A DNA stretch of 64,000 bases from Poecilobothrus nobilitatus (GCA_947095535.1 OX352773.1:256145590-256209589); one strand, 5' to 3'; positions 24,076 through 37,293 are shown, counted from the stretch's first letter. Translations and numbers: made by a program. Notes: generated by a model from the letters alone, not told the origin.

Positions 24076-24179
24076 AACTAGTCATTTGAAATTTTGTAAA
24101 AAATAATCAAGTGTCAACTTCTGTAAAACTTGCTTTATTCAGCGTTTTCTTTTTTATCCTTGCCACTCGTCGAAGTCGC

Positions 24180-24556
24180 ATAGGGCATCGATTAAGTCAT
24201 TTATTATTCATATTTTATTATTCACTTTAAATTTCTGAAATCATTAATTTCACTAATCCGTTGATTACTCGGCTGTAACCGAGACTATAAAGACATTTCT
24301 TTTATTTCTACGCCATCTATTATCTTATACAAGAATTATGATTTATTATTATTTCATTATATACCTATTGCAATATGATATTAATTATAATTTATAAGAC
24401 ATCTGTACTTATTTTTAATTTAATTATTATATTCTATTTATATATTATAAGAAAAATTTATATTATTTTTATTAATCTATATGACTTAGCTGGGGTTTGA
24501 ACCCGAAACCTTTCGTATGAAAGGCCGGTATCTTAATAACTACATCATTGACTGGA
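24180..24556. mobile_element. tRNA-like repeat S2, unit 2
   Basis: The body (24180-24350) contains CATAGGGCATCGATTAAGTC, TTTCTGAAATCATTAATTTC, CCGTTGATTACTCGGCTGTA and CGCCATCTATTATCTTATAC. A minus-strand tRNA-like head follows at about 24482-24553, with an A-box-like TGATGTAGTTATTAAG and an intact B box GGTTCAAACCC. The acceptor arms do not pair, so this is a tRNA-derived repeat and not a tRNA gene. The same body occurs inverted at 41.8-42.0 kb. Confidence 0.6.
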
Positions 24557-25119
24557 TTAATTTATTTAGCACAGCTGGTTTGAATAACTGTCACATAACT
24601 CGGAAATTTGCACATAAATATATCCGATTTTATTTTGATATTTTAATAAAGACAAATATTTGAAATTTTGAAAAGATGATTAAATTTTTTCGAAATAACA
24701 TATATTATATTCGAGCGAATATCCTAGAGTCAGTACAGTCACCTATACAATCTTCCACGTTTGTTGTTTTTTAGATGCATATTTAATGTAAATATTCAAA
24801 TATTTGTAATATAGATGAAAAAGTATTCTATATATTATTGGTACATTAGAAGGAGTAAAATGAATGTATGATATCAGAGAGGAAAACAAAAACAAAATTC
24901 TAATATTTTTCTATTTGATTTATTTCACAATTTTTTACATTTTTTAACACATATACAATAAAAAAAAATATGCAATTTATTTGCATGTTATCTGTTTATC
25001 TGCTTTTAATCTGAATATCATTTAAAAAAGAAGGCAAAAATTTTATCCATGGAAAGATTCCCCTTAGAAACTTTTTAAATTATAGCCTCATTCGTTACCA
25101 ATCTGCAGATACTTTTATT
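24557..25119. other. AT-rich non-coding stretch
   Basis: No gene or repeat structure recognised. Confidence 0.55.
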
Positions 25120-25345
25120 TTTTTGTAATGCCAGAAGTGTAAATTTTCAAAAGACACCATCCTAAGCTTCTGTGGCAGTGTTAAGTGTCCCCTTCGTAGC
25201 TAGTATAATGGGATAGCATTGATCCCCCCTTACTCCCCTCTTAGTAGCTAGTATCATGATAAAAGCAGTCTACCACCAAATCAGTATTATATTGACTCTA
25301 ACTATAAAACAACTCAAGAATTGACGAATTAAAAGTAAGGAAAAA
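25120..25345 (-). mobile_element. Possible decayed family B / LINE tail fragment
   Basis: AAAGACACCATCCTAAGC, GCAGTGTTAAGTGTCCCC and TAGTATAATGGGATAGCATTG follow the order of AAAGACACCAAGAATTTC, GTAGTGTCAG and CAATATAATGGGATGAAAC in the family B copy at 41.05-41.16 kb. A GTAGCTAGTAT motif is duplicated (about 25197 and 25243). Divergence is high. Confidence 0.35.
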
Positions 25346-25816
25346 GAAAACAAAACAAAAATCGAAATTTGTATTTTAAATTATGGGAGTCAAATTGACA
25401 TTATATTCATTAGGTATCTAACAATATGTGATTAATTTCACAATTTTTTGGAAATGTACTTCTGAAAAATCCTTTGTTTAACATACTGTCTTGTTTTTGT
25501 ACTAAAATGTTTTAGTATATAACATAAGCATGAATTATAATATGTAATACTTGTATATATGTATACATATATATAAAAAATATTTACATTTATATATAAA
25601 TCTAGTTTTGTTTAAAAAAAAATTCAAATATTTTTTAATGTTAATATAATAAAAAATAAAATTGTAAAAACTTGAATTCTAAATAGAATAATATCCAACG
25701 GATTTTTTTAATTTTTTAGTATATATTTGTTTTAACTTTTAAATATTTTTGTAATTTATTGTTTTTTGTTAATTTTTTTCTGAATTCTTTTAAAATATTA
25801 CTGAATATAAAAGAAA
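25346..25816. other. AT-rich non-coding stretch
   Basis: TATA-rich (25555-25600). Nothing recognisable. Confidence 0.6.
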
Positions 25817-26594
25817 ACGAGGAAGAGTGCAGCAGAGTACGCTGGGTCAACTCTATGGGATACCTGTATGAACGTAATATATCCTGTTTCTATAAAACTT
25901 GATCATCTTTTAAAAAAATTCAGATGTTTTAGTACCGACATTAACTGCCGAGGTATATTTATGTAAATTGTGGGATTGTATGACACTATGACAGCTACCA
26001 GAATCTATTGCACTAGCACAACTAAATTTTACAGAAGTTATTACCTTTTGTAAGATTTCAGATACTTGGCTTAAAGTTCCAAGAGGTCCAAGAAGTCTGA
26101 ACCTACTGCTCTAGCCGAACCAAATTTTACAGAAGTTGTTAGCATGCAATTCAATATCTTTTTACAAAATTTCAGACACCTCTAGCTTCAATAGACACTA
26201 AGTTATATTCATTTAAAAAGATAAGTTGTATGACAGCTACCCGAACCTGTCGCACCAGCACAACTAAATTTTACAGTTGTTGTTGGCTTGTAACTCGGCA
26301 TCATGCTACAAAATTTCTAGCTTCAATAGATACTGAGTTATTTCCATATAAAGGAAGAAATTGTGTGACAACTACTCGGCCCCGGCGACGGAAAATTGCA
26401 GCCTCCTACCTCCTTTATTTTTTGAGTTATCGTGCGGTCAGACTGACGAACGAACGTACATGCCTTAATCGACTCAGAATTCGATTCTGAGCCGATCCAT
26501 ATATTTGATACTATATCTTTGCTCGACTCCTTTAAGATGTCACAAATGTAATGGCAAATTATTTATACCCTTGAACATAGTTCATCCGGGTATT
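25817..26594 (+). mobile_element. Helitron-like element, family G, best copy
   Basis: Starts ACGAGGAAGAGTGCAG, almost the same as family A, then GGATACCTGTATGAACG. Internally it holds three degenerate repeats of about 110-120 bp marked by GACAGCTACC(A/C)GAA...AAATTTTACAGAAGTTGTT (about 25990, 26100 and 26230). The core is GACGAACGAACGTACATG. The end forms a hairpin with ATACCC (about 26565) and GGGTAT, around a GAACATAGTTC palindrome. The 86-codon frame inside is a shadow. Confidence 0.7.
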
Positions 26595-26710
26595 ATTAAG
26601 TTGATGTATTAATTTAGTTATAGATATTAAAAAAAAATGTTTAGTCAGTATTTAAAGTTCTGTTATAAGCTATCAATTATTGATTATTAAAAATAACTTT
26701 AAAAAAAAAA

Positions 26711-27150
26711 ACAAGGCAGAATGTAAAACCAAAGGTTTTTAAAGGTGCATATTTTCAAAAAAAAAAAAACCGGTAAAATAGTTTAGCATTTATTGTGACT
26801 TGCATCAAAATTTGTAAAAATTTCTTTAATTTTTATATGTAAAAGAAAATTGCTGAAAATTGTAATTACGCAGAACCTGAGATACAAACTTTTAAATATA
26901 GGGTTTTTTCAAAATTTTGGGAAGCTGTAACTTCGTGATAAGTTGATCTACAACATAATGTTTTTGTACGCTATATTTATGATCAAAACTTCATTGCTCT
27001 ATATATAACGATGTTGATATTTTTTAAAGAGACAGTTAGACTTACGAATGATGGTTGGACAGAGTGATACTAATAAGCAAATTTTTTGAAGTTTTCTTTT
27101 AAATATGTGTTAAAAAATTGAAAAATTAAAAAAATATTCTATTTATTTAT
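26711..27150 (+). mobile_element. Helitron-like element, family F, truncated copy
   Basis: Starts ACAAGGCAGAATGTAAAACC and TTGTGACTTGCATCAAAATTTG, collinear with 23.02 kb. The core is decayed to ATGGTTGGACAGAGTGATACTAATAAGC and the 3' end is lost in A/T-rich DNA. Confidence 0.6.
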
Positions 27151-29141
27151 TAAATATAAGGAAATCCACACTAGTATAACATCAAACAGAATAATATCTA
27201 AAGATATAATATTTTCACGATAATATATGAATTTAAAACGATTACTGTAAATGTTGAAACAGTGTTGCTAATTAAAAGAAATAAGAATTCATGAGAAAAA
27301 TCCTTTAAGTTTCATTATTATTTTCAAAAATATTAAAGGTCTATATATAGTAGTACTGATCTACTGACATTTTTCCTGATAAATATTTTATTAATTCCTA
27401 AAATAATACTTTAGATTTCTGCGAAATATTCAAAATCATTTTACAATATTTTTTTAAGTTTTAACCTTGTAAAAAATGAAAGATATAATAAAAACTTTAT
27501 GATATTTTGAAAATAATAACTATTTTAAAGAAATAACTTGAATATATTGATTTGTTATTTAAATGATAATGTACTTTGATATTTGCTATCATGACTAACA
27601 GACCGAAAATATCAGTTAAAAACGAAATTTGACCGACAATGTGAGTTAAAATCAAAGTTAAATATTTAAAACTGTAAATATTTAAAAGGTAAATTAATCT
27701 ATTTTATTATTTTATATGTTCAGTAGGTACATAATATTGTTTAAAAAAACTCACGAGAAAAAGATGGACAACATCAATAAGATCCATCAAAATTAGGGAA
27801 CTCTGGGATATACGCAACCAATATAATGACATAATGATATAATGATGAAAGAACAATGTCATCATATGATAAGGAGAGCAGAAAAAAAAGTGAACAATTT
27901 TAACAACCTCCAATAATTAACATAACCCTTAAGCAACATGATGATTAAATATCATAAGTAAACTACACACACATATTACATATACAGATACAACATACGA
28001 TGATCAGAATAGAAAGTTCTTACAGTTAAAGTACAAAGAGAACCAATCATAATTTAAAGGGTACTATCCCAAAATAACTCAACATTGTTTTGTATATTTT
28101 CAAAAGAGTATATTTATTTATTTAAAATCATATTTTTCACAACTTCTATAGATCAACATTTAAATATTGGACAATTTTCATATCAATTTGATACTTGACC
28201 TGGATCAATTTTTTTGGTGCAATTGCTGCAAAAAAAAAAAAACTTAAAAATATTATAAGTGTTGCAAATAATTTACAATTTTTTTTCTTTTTTTTTTTTG
28301 TTGTTGTAATTTACCTCCCATTTCACAATTTTCTTTTAAAATTCTGACCATTAAAAAATACTTGTAAAAGTGTGAGAAGTTCACAGAAAATGGGGTTAAA
28401 AATGGTTTCTATTGAATGAAAAGCGAAATATAAAAAATCTCTGATACAAATAAATATTTTTTCTTTTAAATTTATATGCTATTAAAATAGCCATGGGTAT
28501 TCGAGTACAATTCAAATGAATAAATTTTATAAAATAGCAATAACATTACAACAAAAAAAAAATGTTCGTGACATAAAAGTGAAAAAAAAACGTGACAAGT
28601 TTTAAATTTAAATCTTTCTCACATGAAATAACAGTATCCTTACTTTTTGTTTTTAACATTTTTGTGAAGTGTTTTTTTAAATATCAGTTGTAACACCTCT
28701 AATTTCATGTTAATGGAGAATAAACAATTATTTAAACCTTTTACAAACATTTATGAAAAACTTCAAATTTTTTTTTGTTAAAGGGGTTTTTGAATGGTGA
28801 TGCATTTTAATTAAATTTGATGAGCCATTCAATGTTTAGAAATATACTTTACTTATTTTGGTTATGTTCTAACTTTTATTGTTAATTTTTTTTTACATTG
28901 TTATTATTTTTTTTTTTTTAATAAACTAAATAAAACAAATTTTAATTTTAATTTTCGAATAGATGGCGCTTTAAACCAACACCTTGATAAACTCAAAAAA
29001 ATATAACTTTAGAAATTCTCTTTAGATTTGTGTAGAGCTTGATAGATATTCATCCGAAAATTTCAAATTAAACCTTGGTGCCCTTCATTAAGTTTTGAAG
29101 CCGACTATTTCTTCTTAATATTTATAAATTATTTATTTTCA
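27151..29141. other. AT-rich non-coding stretch
   Basis: About 2 kb with A and T tracts and a short imperfect direct repeat (GACCGAAAATATCAGTTAAAA / GACCGACAATGTGAGTTAAAA, 27601-27655). An AATAGATGGCGCTTTAAAC motif near 28958 resembles a piece of the S2 body at 41.83 kb. No gene. Confidence 0.5.
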
Positions 29142-29167
29142 ATACGCTCCAATACTATGGAGCGTAT
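29142..29167. other. Perfect 10 bp stem, 6 nt loop
   Basis: ATACGCTCCA (29142-29151) and TGGAGCGTAT (29158-29167) form a perfect stem with loop ATACTA. No U-run follows within the next few bases and no gene is adjacent, so a terminator role is not supported. Confidence 0.5.
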
Positions 29168-29383
29168 ACTTTTTAAAAGAAGCACGCTTGTAACTTTTTA
29201 TATGAATTTAAAAGGCACTCTAACATTAGTCACCAGATTATTACGACATCCAAAATTTCACTATCACTGAACGGCAACATCAGAAGTTCCCATATTCATC
29301 GGCAACATTGACAATCTTCATGTTATCTTTGCGCTGACACCATTCAGCTATCATTGTATAATTGAATCTTGGGTCACTAATTT

Positions 29384-29915
29384 TTGTTTTCTAAATATTT
29401 TGTAGGGTTAAGGACCTGTTCTAAAACATTAAAACAACAATTAATGCTTCTACTAAAAATTTTTGAATCAGAAACAAAAATTGCCAAAGACAACCATCCT
29501 TGCACTAATAGATATCAACTATTTAGACAGCGTACGGAAACAAACCTTAAGTCTTTTGGTATGGTATCAAATTATTTGTCATCACATCTTTTAAATAAAT
29601 TTGGTAATTTAAATTTGTTCGATGTAATGTATAGTTTAAAAAGAACATTAACGTATCTTTCTTCAAAATACCCCTCCAAATGTTTTCCTTCATCTTCCAT
29701 AATTCATAAATTTCCCAAACTTGAAGCGAATGCTCCAAGGATCTCAAATGATTTTTTTTTAAAATCAACTTAAATATTTGTATTAAGGCTCATCCTAAAA
29801 TTTAATTTTAAAATGGGTTGTTTTTTTTTTGTTTGCTTAAAGTTACTACCTAGAGAAATTTCATACAGCTCCTCTGGGTAACTCTACATTTTCCACCAAT
29901 CCTCGTACATATTTT
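29384..29915 (+). pseudogene. Jockey-like LINE ORF2 tail, longest open copy
   Basis: A 129-codon frame (29384-29773) aligns in order with the relic at 55 kb: a KQQLMLLLKIF region against the KQLMPPLKIL of the 55 kb copy, then HPCTNRYQLF against HPYTV, SFGMVSNYL against SFGMSTSRLW, and SLKRTLTYLSSKYPSK against KFKKSINILLQNNCP. The tryptophan and proline of the LWN-x-x-P motif are lost here. A 3' UTR continues to about 29912 and ends GTAACTCTACATTTTCCACCAATCCTCG. The start ATG is not a real initiation site; the sequence is a 5'-truncated polyprotein end. Confidence 0.65.
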
Positions 29916-32900
29916 TGATTTGAAGCTGGTTCATAAATAAGGATTAAAGCAATTTAATTCTTATTGAATAATACAATCATTCGTTTAATAAATTTTCTTT
30001 AACTTCCTCATTTTTTTTTTTTTGCTTTTGATGAATTACCAACAACAAATTATTAGAATTAAAATTTTTGTGTTACTTTTTTCTAAATTTTAATTTAAAT
30101 TAATTTTGATTTGAAAAAATTAATTTATAAGAAAATTAAATTCAATATAGAATAAAAATGAAAATTTGACTACAAATTAATGGAAAATATTAATTCAAAA
30201 GTTAAAACTGATAACTAGGATTCTTGCTCCAGATCTCTTCTACTAATATTTTAAAATTTAAACTTAAAAAAAAAGAAAATTTCATATTTTAGTAACCAAG
30301 TTTTTTTTTTTTAAATTATTATGTCCTTCTATTATACATAGAAGTAATAATAATTTACGGATTAAACTAATTGCATATTACTTTATTCTTTATATAAATT
30401 AAATTGCATTAATCCTTAAATCCTTCATAATTATTAAATATCACACAGTTTTAAACAAGTAATTTAGAAAATCTCTTTTATTTTTATCTCTTTTTTTCGA
30501 AGAAAAAGATTTTCATTTAATTCGCAAAACTTTGTATAGCAATTATAATGAAAAGTATTAAAAAAAAAAAACAAAAAAACAAAACAAAAAGAGCAAAAAA
30601 ACACATACATATATATATATATTATAAAATAATTACTTAAACTGTTAATGTGTTAAATGTTCTTTGTAATATAAAAATAAAAAAAAAAAAAAAACAGAAT
30701 ATTTTACATCCTTTTTTTTAAGACTAGGATAAAAGCTATGATTACTAAAATAGTAAAAACATTTTTCCATTTATTTGAAAATCTCATTAAAAAAAACTAA
30801 AAAAAAAACAAAAAAAAAAAAATTAAATTAAAATTAACACTAAATTATATTCTAATAATAAAAAAAAAAAAAATTTTGTTTGCACAATAATTATTTTAAA
30901 TACATTAAATAAAAATGAGAATTACTAAAAAAATTTAATGGTTATATTTATATTTATAGTATGTGACGTTTGTTACATACACACTTCCATGCTTACACAT
31001 ATGTATAATTTAAATGTAAAATGAATTTAAATTTGCTTTTTATTTTTCTATTTTTTTTTTTTTTTTTTTTTTGTTTTTCTTATTTTCTCCCAAACTGGTT
31101 TTTATGATTTTATGAAAATCTGAGACGATAATGGATATTATAATGAAAGAATGAAACATATTTTTTATTACATTTCTTTTCTCTTTGCCTATGGGTTCAA
31201 AAATAGTGCATTAAAGAATAAAGAACACAAAATAAGAAAATGAAACAAAAAAAAAAAAACAAAAAAAAATTAAAAAACAAATAAAAAAAAAAATTTTTTT
31301 TTTACCACTTCCGTTATTGTGTAAGCACTTGACATACTTTTATAACTGCTTTTATATAATATTATAAATACATATATGTATGTATGTATTATTTGTATAA
31401 TATATATGTACATATTCTTTCTTAACTGTTCTTATTTTTGCTGTTATTAAATTTTTTTTATTACTTTTGGTTTTTTGTTTTTTGTTTTTTTTTTTCTGTT
31501 CATTTAAGTTGTGTAAATTATGTTTGTGTACTCCGTTATTTCTTGTTTGATGCTGTTGCTATTGTTAAATGTTTTTGTTAGTGTTGTCGATGTTCTGTAA
31601 AAAGTAAAAATAAAAAATTACAAACTGTAAAATAAACGTCACTATGATGTGTGACGATTTGGTTAGAACTGTTTTTTTTTTTTATTTACTTCTTTTTGAA
31701 TTATTCCTTTTCTATTTTTTTTTTTGAGTTTATATTATGTATACATATACAATATACATAATATTTTGTAAAAATAATATGTATATATATTGGTACATAT
31801 ATGTATACATATTTATGTTTAAATATTATATGGTATGAGTGTGACCAATTTTCCATATCCTTGAATAAAGATAAAAGAAAAAGAAAGTAAATCAAATAAA
31901 TAAACAATAATAAGTGTAACGAATAACAAACAATGCAATAAAAATGAGTTAAACTAAATTCTATACAAATACAAAAACTCGAAAATTAAGACATAAAAAA
32001 AATTTATCTACGTATTTATTTTGTATCGAATTTAGTACATAATCGTTTTTCAATAAGTATATTCAATATTGATTCGATAATGTTGTTTTTTTTTTATGTA
32101 CGGATATACATATATATGAAAAGTGATTATCATCAATATTATGAAGATTATGAACAAAGATTATCAATTTTTCAATTAGTATGTGAAATGACGTATGTAT
32201 GTATGTGTGTATAAATGTATTTAATGTTATTAGATCCAGAGAAATTTGGTGAAAGAAGATTCAATATAAGTTAAAGATACAAAAAAAGTTTACATATTCA
32301 TTTAAGGTGAATTTTAATTTATTCCCTTAAATTTTGTTTTATATGTATATTTTTATGATTTATCGTATTTAACATGTATTGGTTTGAAAAATTTTTGGCG
32401 TTCAATTATGGCCAATAAATTATAATAAGTAACCATAAGTGATAAAATATTATTTTTAAAGAATACTTAGTAGTCAAACGGATATATGGGCTGTACTTTG
32501 TAAAAGAGGACACGTTCGAATTTAATGAAGTTTTTGGATGTGAAAATCCATTAAAATTTATAATCTTCTATATACATACATAGATATGTACATTTTAAAA
32601 CTTCACGTGTATGCTTAAATAACGATAAATATTTCAAAAATTATTAGAGATATTTAAACCGTTATTATTCCAAATAATAATTCTATAAACAAATTTTAAA
32701 ACGAGACATATGTATACCATTGAAACTGGTTGGCTCTGTTGACACACAAAACAAACCTTTTCAAAGCTACAAAATATATATTCATGACGTTTCTCAAATA
32801 TTTAATATTAAAATAGAGTAATTATTGAAAAATTTTGGAAAAATAGGAAAGGAAATTATTTGGTTGGAGTACAGTCAGGATATGCAAGGTATATGCTTAT

Positions 32901-33417
32901 CTTAGCCTGAATAATATCTGCACGTGTACTTATTTACATTTTTGATGAACTTATTCGACGAACAAACTTTATTTAGAATTTTTAATATATTTTAAATTTT
33001 AATAATATATGGCTTATAATATAAATATATATATTTAGTTTAATGATTTGTGCTCTCTTTATTTTAATGTATGAAAATAATAGTTAAAAAAAATTTTTAC
33101 AAAAAATAAATGCAATAAATCATGTGTGAAATAAAGTGGGAAATTGTTGCAAGTTTTAAAACATAAAAAAATTTTTTAAAATATATACATACATATATTA
33201 TCTACTTGTATCGTAGCAGTATAGGAATATTTTAGACAAATCGTTTTAATAATCATATTATTTCTATATAATGTTGGATTAAGTCACAAGTTAACTAGAG
33301 TTAAGTCGGAAATCCTCGATATACGATAAAGTATCGAGTATCGATAAAGTATCGAGAAAGTTGGCGTGAATATCTGAAAAATTAAAATAATGAGAATAAA
33401 CACCACTAAATCACAAA
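29916..33417. other. Long low-complexity AT-rich stretch
   Basis: About 3.5 kb of homopolymer-rich DNA: long A tracts at 30560-30600, 30680-30695, 30790-30870 and 31245-31295, T tracts near 31050-31072, TATG/TATA microsatellites at 31370-31410 and 32190-32215, and a small GTATCGA repeat at 33320-33360. No gene, RNA or element boundary seen. Non-coding RNA or enhancers could be present but cannot be detected this way. Confidence 0.5.
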
Positions 33418-33893
33418 ATTCAACGCGGCATTGCAAGACTGTGGAAAGTGATGTGTCGATCATCCCAAATTAATAGAAAAACAAAACTTTTCTTCAAGTC
33501 AAAAGAATTTTCAGAACATGTGTAAAATCAGGATTACTGTACGGCAGCAAAACATGTTTGATCACATAAAACACTATCTATCTTCACTATCTAAAACACT
33601 AAGATGCAATTATTCGTGAACAGATGTCTGTGCATTATAATTTGTAGAATATTCTATAGTCACAGAGGATATCAAATATCTACCGATTATTACAACGCAG
33701 CATTCCGTAGAGCTTATCATCAGAGAAAGGAGTATAGCTCGATAAGCCCGCTAAAGAAAAGAAAATCGAGAAGAACAAAAGCACAAGAAATCGAGGAAGC
33801 AAGAAAAATTTGTACATAAATTAAGGCGTTAGCCCAAAATAGAGTGAGTTACAGAGATTTTTTTGAAAACTCTAATCCTCAAAAACGAGAGTA
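33418..33893 (+). pseudogene. RTE-like LINE reverse-transcriptase C-terminus, relic
   Basis: Across two or three frames the plus strand keeps the order of motifs of the C-terminal region of RTE-type endonuclease/reverse-transcriptase polyproteins: IARLWKVMCRSSQINRKTK (about 33430-33488), VKSGLLYGSKTC (about 33522-33557), QLFVNRCLCIIICRIF, then KRKSRRTKAQEIEEARK and finally IKALAQNRVSYRDFF ending in a stop near 33893. The LLYGS-x-T block and the ALAQNR-V-x-(Y/W)-RDF end are the strongest anchors. At least two frameshifts and several stops break it, and a segment between the CRIF and KRKSRR blocks is shortened. The 71-codon frame at 33604-33819 is a piece of it. The clade is inferred from motif text, not from a search. 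Confidence 0.75.
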
Positions 33894-34390
33894 GTGAGGA
33901 GAAAAACAATCATATAGAAATTGTATAATTATTGGATTAATACGTGTACATGCAAATTGCCTTAGGAAACTATAGGCTCACCACATATACCGTACAAAAC
34001 ATGGATAACATCCATTATTTTTGTTTTTTAGTTCATTATTTTAAAGTGAAAAATTGCAAAATAAGAAAATTTCTTACCGAAATAAAAAATTTGAAACCAT
34101 TTATGCAGTTCCGTTTATGTTTTCCAGAAGAAAACAAAGTAAATACGAATGAAAATAACAAATTAAAAAAAAAAAAGAGTTTTTTTCTTCTTTTGCTTTG
34201 TAATTATTAAATGACTTTGCAATTATTTTTGTTTTATGTAAAAAAAAAATAATAAATTGTTGATAGTTTTGTTTCAAATAAATCATTAAGTACGTAATGG
34301 AAGTTTAAATTGATATTTGATGCATTTGTTTTTATACACAAAGTATTTAAATGGATTATGAAGCTAGTTATGGAGCATAGGAGATTATTA
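33894..34390. other. AT-rich non-coding stretch
   Basis: No feature recognised. The short frames are A/T-biased. Confidence 0.55.
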
Positions 34391-34832
34391 CCAAAACTAA
34401 CAAAGACAGCACCTTTAAATTTGGTTCAATGTTGTTCCTTCACCCTTGATTTATGTTTCTGAAATTTGAGAGGATTTGGTCCATGGGTTTGAATTTTGGA
34501 AACTTCCGAACGAGCACAAGAGCAAACGAGCATATCTCCAAAACCAACAAAGGTAGAACCTTTAAATTTGGTACAATGGTGTTCTGGCATGTTTCCTCTA
34601 TGTCCCTGAAATTTGAGATGAATTGGAGTGGCGATTCGGGTAGCTGACACACGCCTCCAAAGCCCTAACAAGCATATTTTCGAAATTAATAAAGATAGAA
34701 ACTTGAAATTGAAACTTGAAACAAGGGTGTTAAAGCCTCTTCTAAAAGAGAGGTTCTTCAAGCAGCTGCCAAAAAAATAGATTTAGTGTAGGGTATTAAA
34801 AAATCGGTTGCATTGAATTACTGTTACTTGTT
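34391..34832 (-). mobile_element. Family E fragment with two or three monomers
   Basis: Ends at the right with AGTGTAGGGTATTAAAAAATCGGTTGCATTG...ACAG, then TTACTTGTT, the inverted 5' end of family E. It holds a monomer of the 5-6 kb subtype (GGATTTGGTCCATGGGTTTG, 34472-34491) next to one of the 15 kb subtype (GAGATGAATTGGAGTGGCGA, about 34613). The GGAC core and 3' hairpin are missing, so it is truncated inside the array. Confidence 0.72.
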
Positions 34833-35739
34833 TTTTTATTTAACTAAGCCTAAAACTAAAAATGAGTTAGTGTAAGACGTCTGTTCTATATATTTATTAA
34901 AAAATAACCAGATTCGTTAGTAGGTTGGTTTAAGGATTTTATTAAACCTTCCATTAGACTCTCTTAAAACAATATGTGTCCTTTTGTTATTAATAGAATC
35001 ATTTCGTTTAAAATCACAATGTAATTAAAATAGTTTATGTACACCTTCTTTATATAGTAATCCTTTAATAAAGGCCACATTTGAATTAGTTTTCTTTGAG
35101 TGGGTTTAAAATTGAGTTTCAGAAGTATGTACAGAGTTTGGTTTTCGTAGTACTTTTTTATTTTTAAAAGAAAAAGATCTACAATAAATTTTTATAAATA
35201 ATTATAATAATTTTTATAATAATTTTTAAATAATTTTTTCCATCCGTTATCTAACCTTATTATACTATAGATTAACATTTACATTTACAAGAGCATTGGA
35301 AGAATTTTTGGAATTCGAATATTTAATATATAAGGACAAGCTGTATAGCAGATTTTACGTTGTGTAAAATTATTATTAGTAATTTGTTCGGAATGATTAG
35401 TTTTTCCCGGTTATACCTCAAGTGCTAAATTTTTTTTAGTCTGATATATAAATCAAACCAAAACAAAGTAATTTTTCTAAAAGGATTTAATCTGCCTTAA
35501 ACCTTACATAACATATGGTCGGGCTATGACATTGTAATTTTATCTCAAAAAAAAATTTATTTAAACAAAAGAATCAAAAACCACATCGTCTTGTCTCTTG
35601 GTGAACTTTAATATATTAAAATTTGACGGTCACAAGAGACTTTGATTCTAGGCGAGCAATAGAATGAACTATCTTTTATTCGCGAATTAATGGACTATAG
35701 GGAAAATCTAAACAATTAGAGATTTTCGTCTCGTACCAT
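34833..35739. other. AT-rich non-coding stretch
   Basis: No gene or repeat recognised. ATAATTTTTATAATAATTTTT repeats near 35190-35235. Confidence 0.55.
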
Positions 35740-36245
35740 GGATAAGTCTTATAAAAAAATTAATATTGTATAACAACTTTTTTATGTAGCCCCACCCGTT
35801 ATGGAGCTGCAGTCTCTAAGAATTTGAAAAATCTCTCTTTTCTAGTATGGATAACTTCGGTTCTGCTTAATATTTTTTAAATCTAAAAACGTCAAACGAC
35901 AGGACTGAATTCCTAGTTTCATAAATCACATATCATACAACCATATCATACAAAGGTATTATACAACCTTTTTAAATTTAGTATTTAAATTTTCTGTTAT
36001 ATGAAAATCAAATTTTGGAAGCTTTTTGTATGTATTGGAAGCTTTTCTTAATTATGTAGAGTTGCCTTGAAATTGAAGAAAGTTTCTAATTACCATTTGT
36101 TGGTTTTTTTGGATTAGCATAGTTTTAGGCTGGTTATATGAAATATGTATGTTTATCAGCTTAAAATAATTCTTATTTTAGATTTTTTATTTTTATTTCT
36201 GATAGTTTGTAAGTGAAAATTTCAAATAGGATTTTGGAGTTTTAC
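35740..36245 (-). mobile_element. Degraded family F/A-like Helitron fragment
   Basis: TTTTTTATGTAGCCCCACCCGTTATGGAGCTGCAG (35778-35812) is the inverted form of the CTGTAGCTCCGTAACGGGTGGGGCTACA block of family A. Following text (ACGTCAAACGACAGG, ATACAACC) keeps the order of the block. Ends are not found. Confidence 0.5.
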
Positions 36246-36899
36246 AAATTATATGACTGTCAGAGCATGATCTGTTAAAATATGATTTGGACTCTCAGCG
36301 CTTAAAGCTTCTAATTTTCTAATTTATGTTTCTACGTATAAATTTACTAATTAGTAAGAAAAGTCAAAATAATTTCTTTCTTTATAATTTTTTTTTATTA
36401 TTTATTAATAATTTAATCAATTTTTTGCAAAAAAAAAAAGGAAATAGAATATTTTAAAATATTTAAAAATTAATACACAATAAATAAAATATACTTTTAA
36501 TTTTCTAAAATTTTATTTTACAATCGATTTTATTTTTATGTGTAAATGCTAAAAAGAGATTAAATTTAGTTTTCATTAAAAAATATTCTAATTAAAATTT
36601 AATTTAAAATTTATATATGTACATTAATTGCATTTGTAATAACAAATTTTATTTTATAAATAAATATAATTAACTATATATACCTAATACCTAACAATGG
36701 TTAAAAATAATTTTAAATTATACTAAAAAATAGGTGCTATTATATATTTAGCTAAATTTCATTTTGAATTTTAATATTTTTATTTTATATGGTTTTAAAA
36801 ATTTTAAAATTTTACAAAATATCGAAATGAAGTTATTTGCATTTTCCAATTATATGTAACTATATTAGGACCTTGTTTTAAAATACAGTACTCTCGTTT

Positions 36900-37240
36900 T
36901 TATACCCGGATGATCGTTGTAGTTCTCATATACTTTTCATTACCTTTGCTTTATGACACTTTAAAGAAGACGGGCTAGATATGGTAAAGTATATATAATA
37001 TTCTTGATTAGAATCGAGTTCTGGATCGATTTAGCCACATATATACCTCCGTCCATCCGTCCGTCGGATTTCAAAGTTTTTACCATTAAAAACTCAGTGT
37101 CTATTGAAGCTAGATATTTGAAATTTTATGAAAAGAAATCAAGTTGCATGCCTACAACTTTTGTAAAATTTGTTTGTGTAAGTAAAACAGGGGCGGATGC
37201 CAACTATACATCTTCTGTTTTTATATAAGCATAATTTATA
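36900..37240 (-). mobile_element. Helitron-like element, family G, inverted partial copy
   Basis: Starts TATACCCGGATGATCGTTG, the inverted terminal hairpin side, continues with a CGTCCATCCGTCCGTC core (37048-37064) and ACTCAGTGTCTATTGAAGCTAGATATTTGAAATTTT, inverted relative to 26160-26200. It is truncated next to the LINE relic at 37294. Confidence 0.62.
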
Positions 37241-37293
37241 TTATCATATCTTGGTACTTAATAAATTTTTTTTTTTTTAGATCATCTTAACCC

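Noticed and set aside
29142..29167. Rho-independent terminator
   Set aside because: Eukaryotic context, no upstream gene and no U-tract after the stem.
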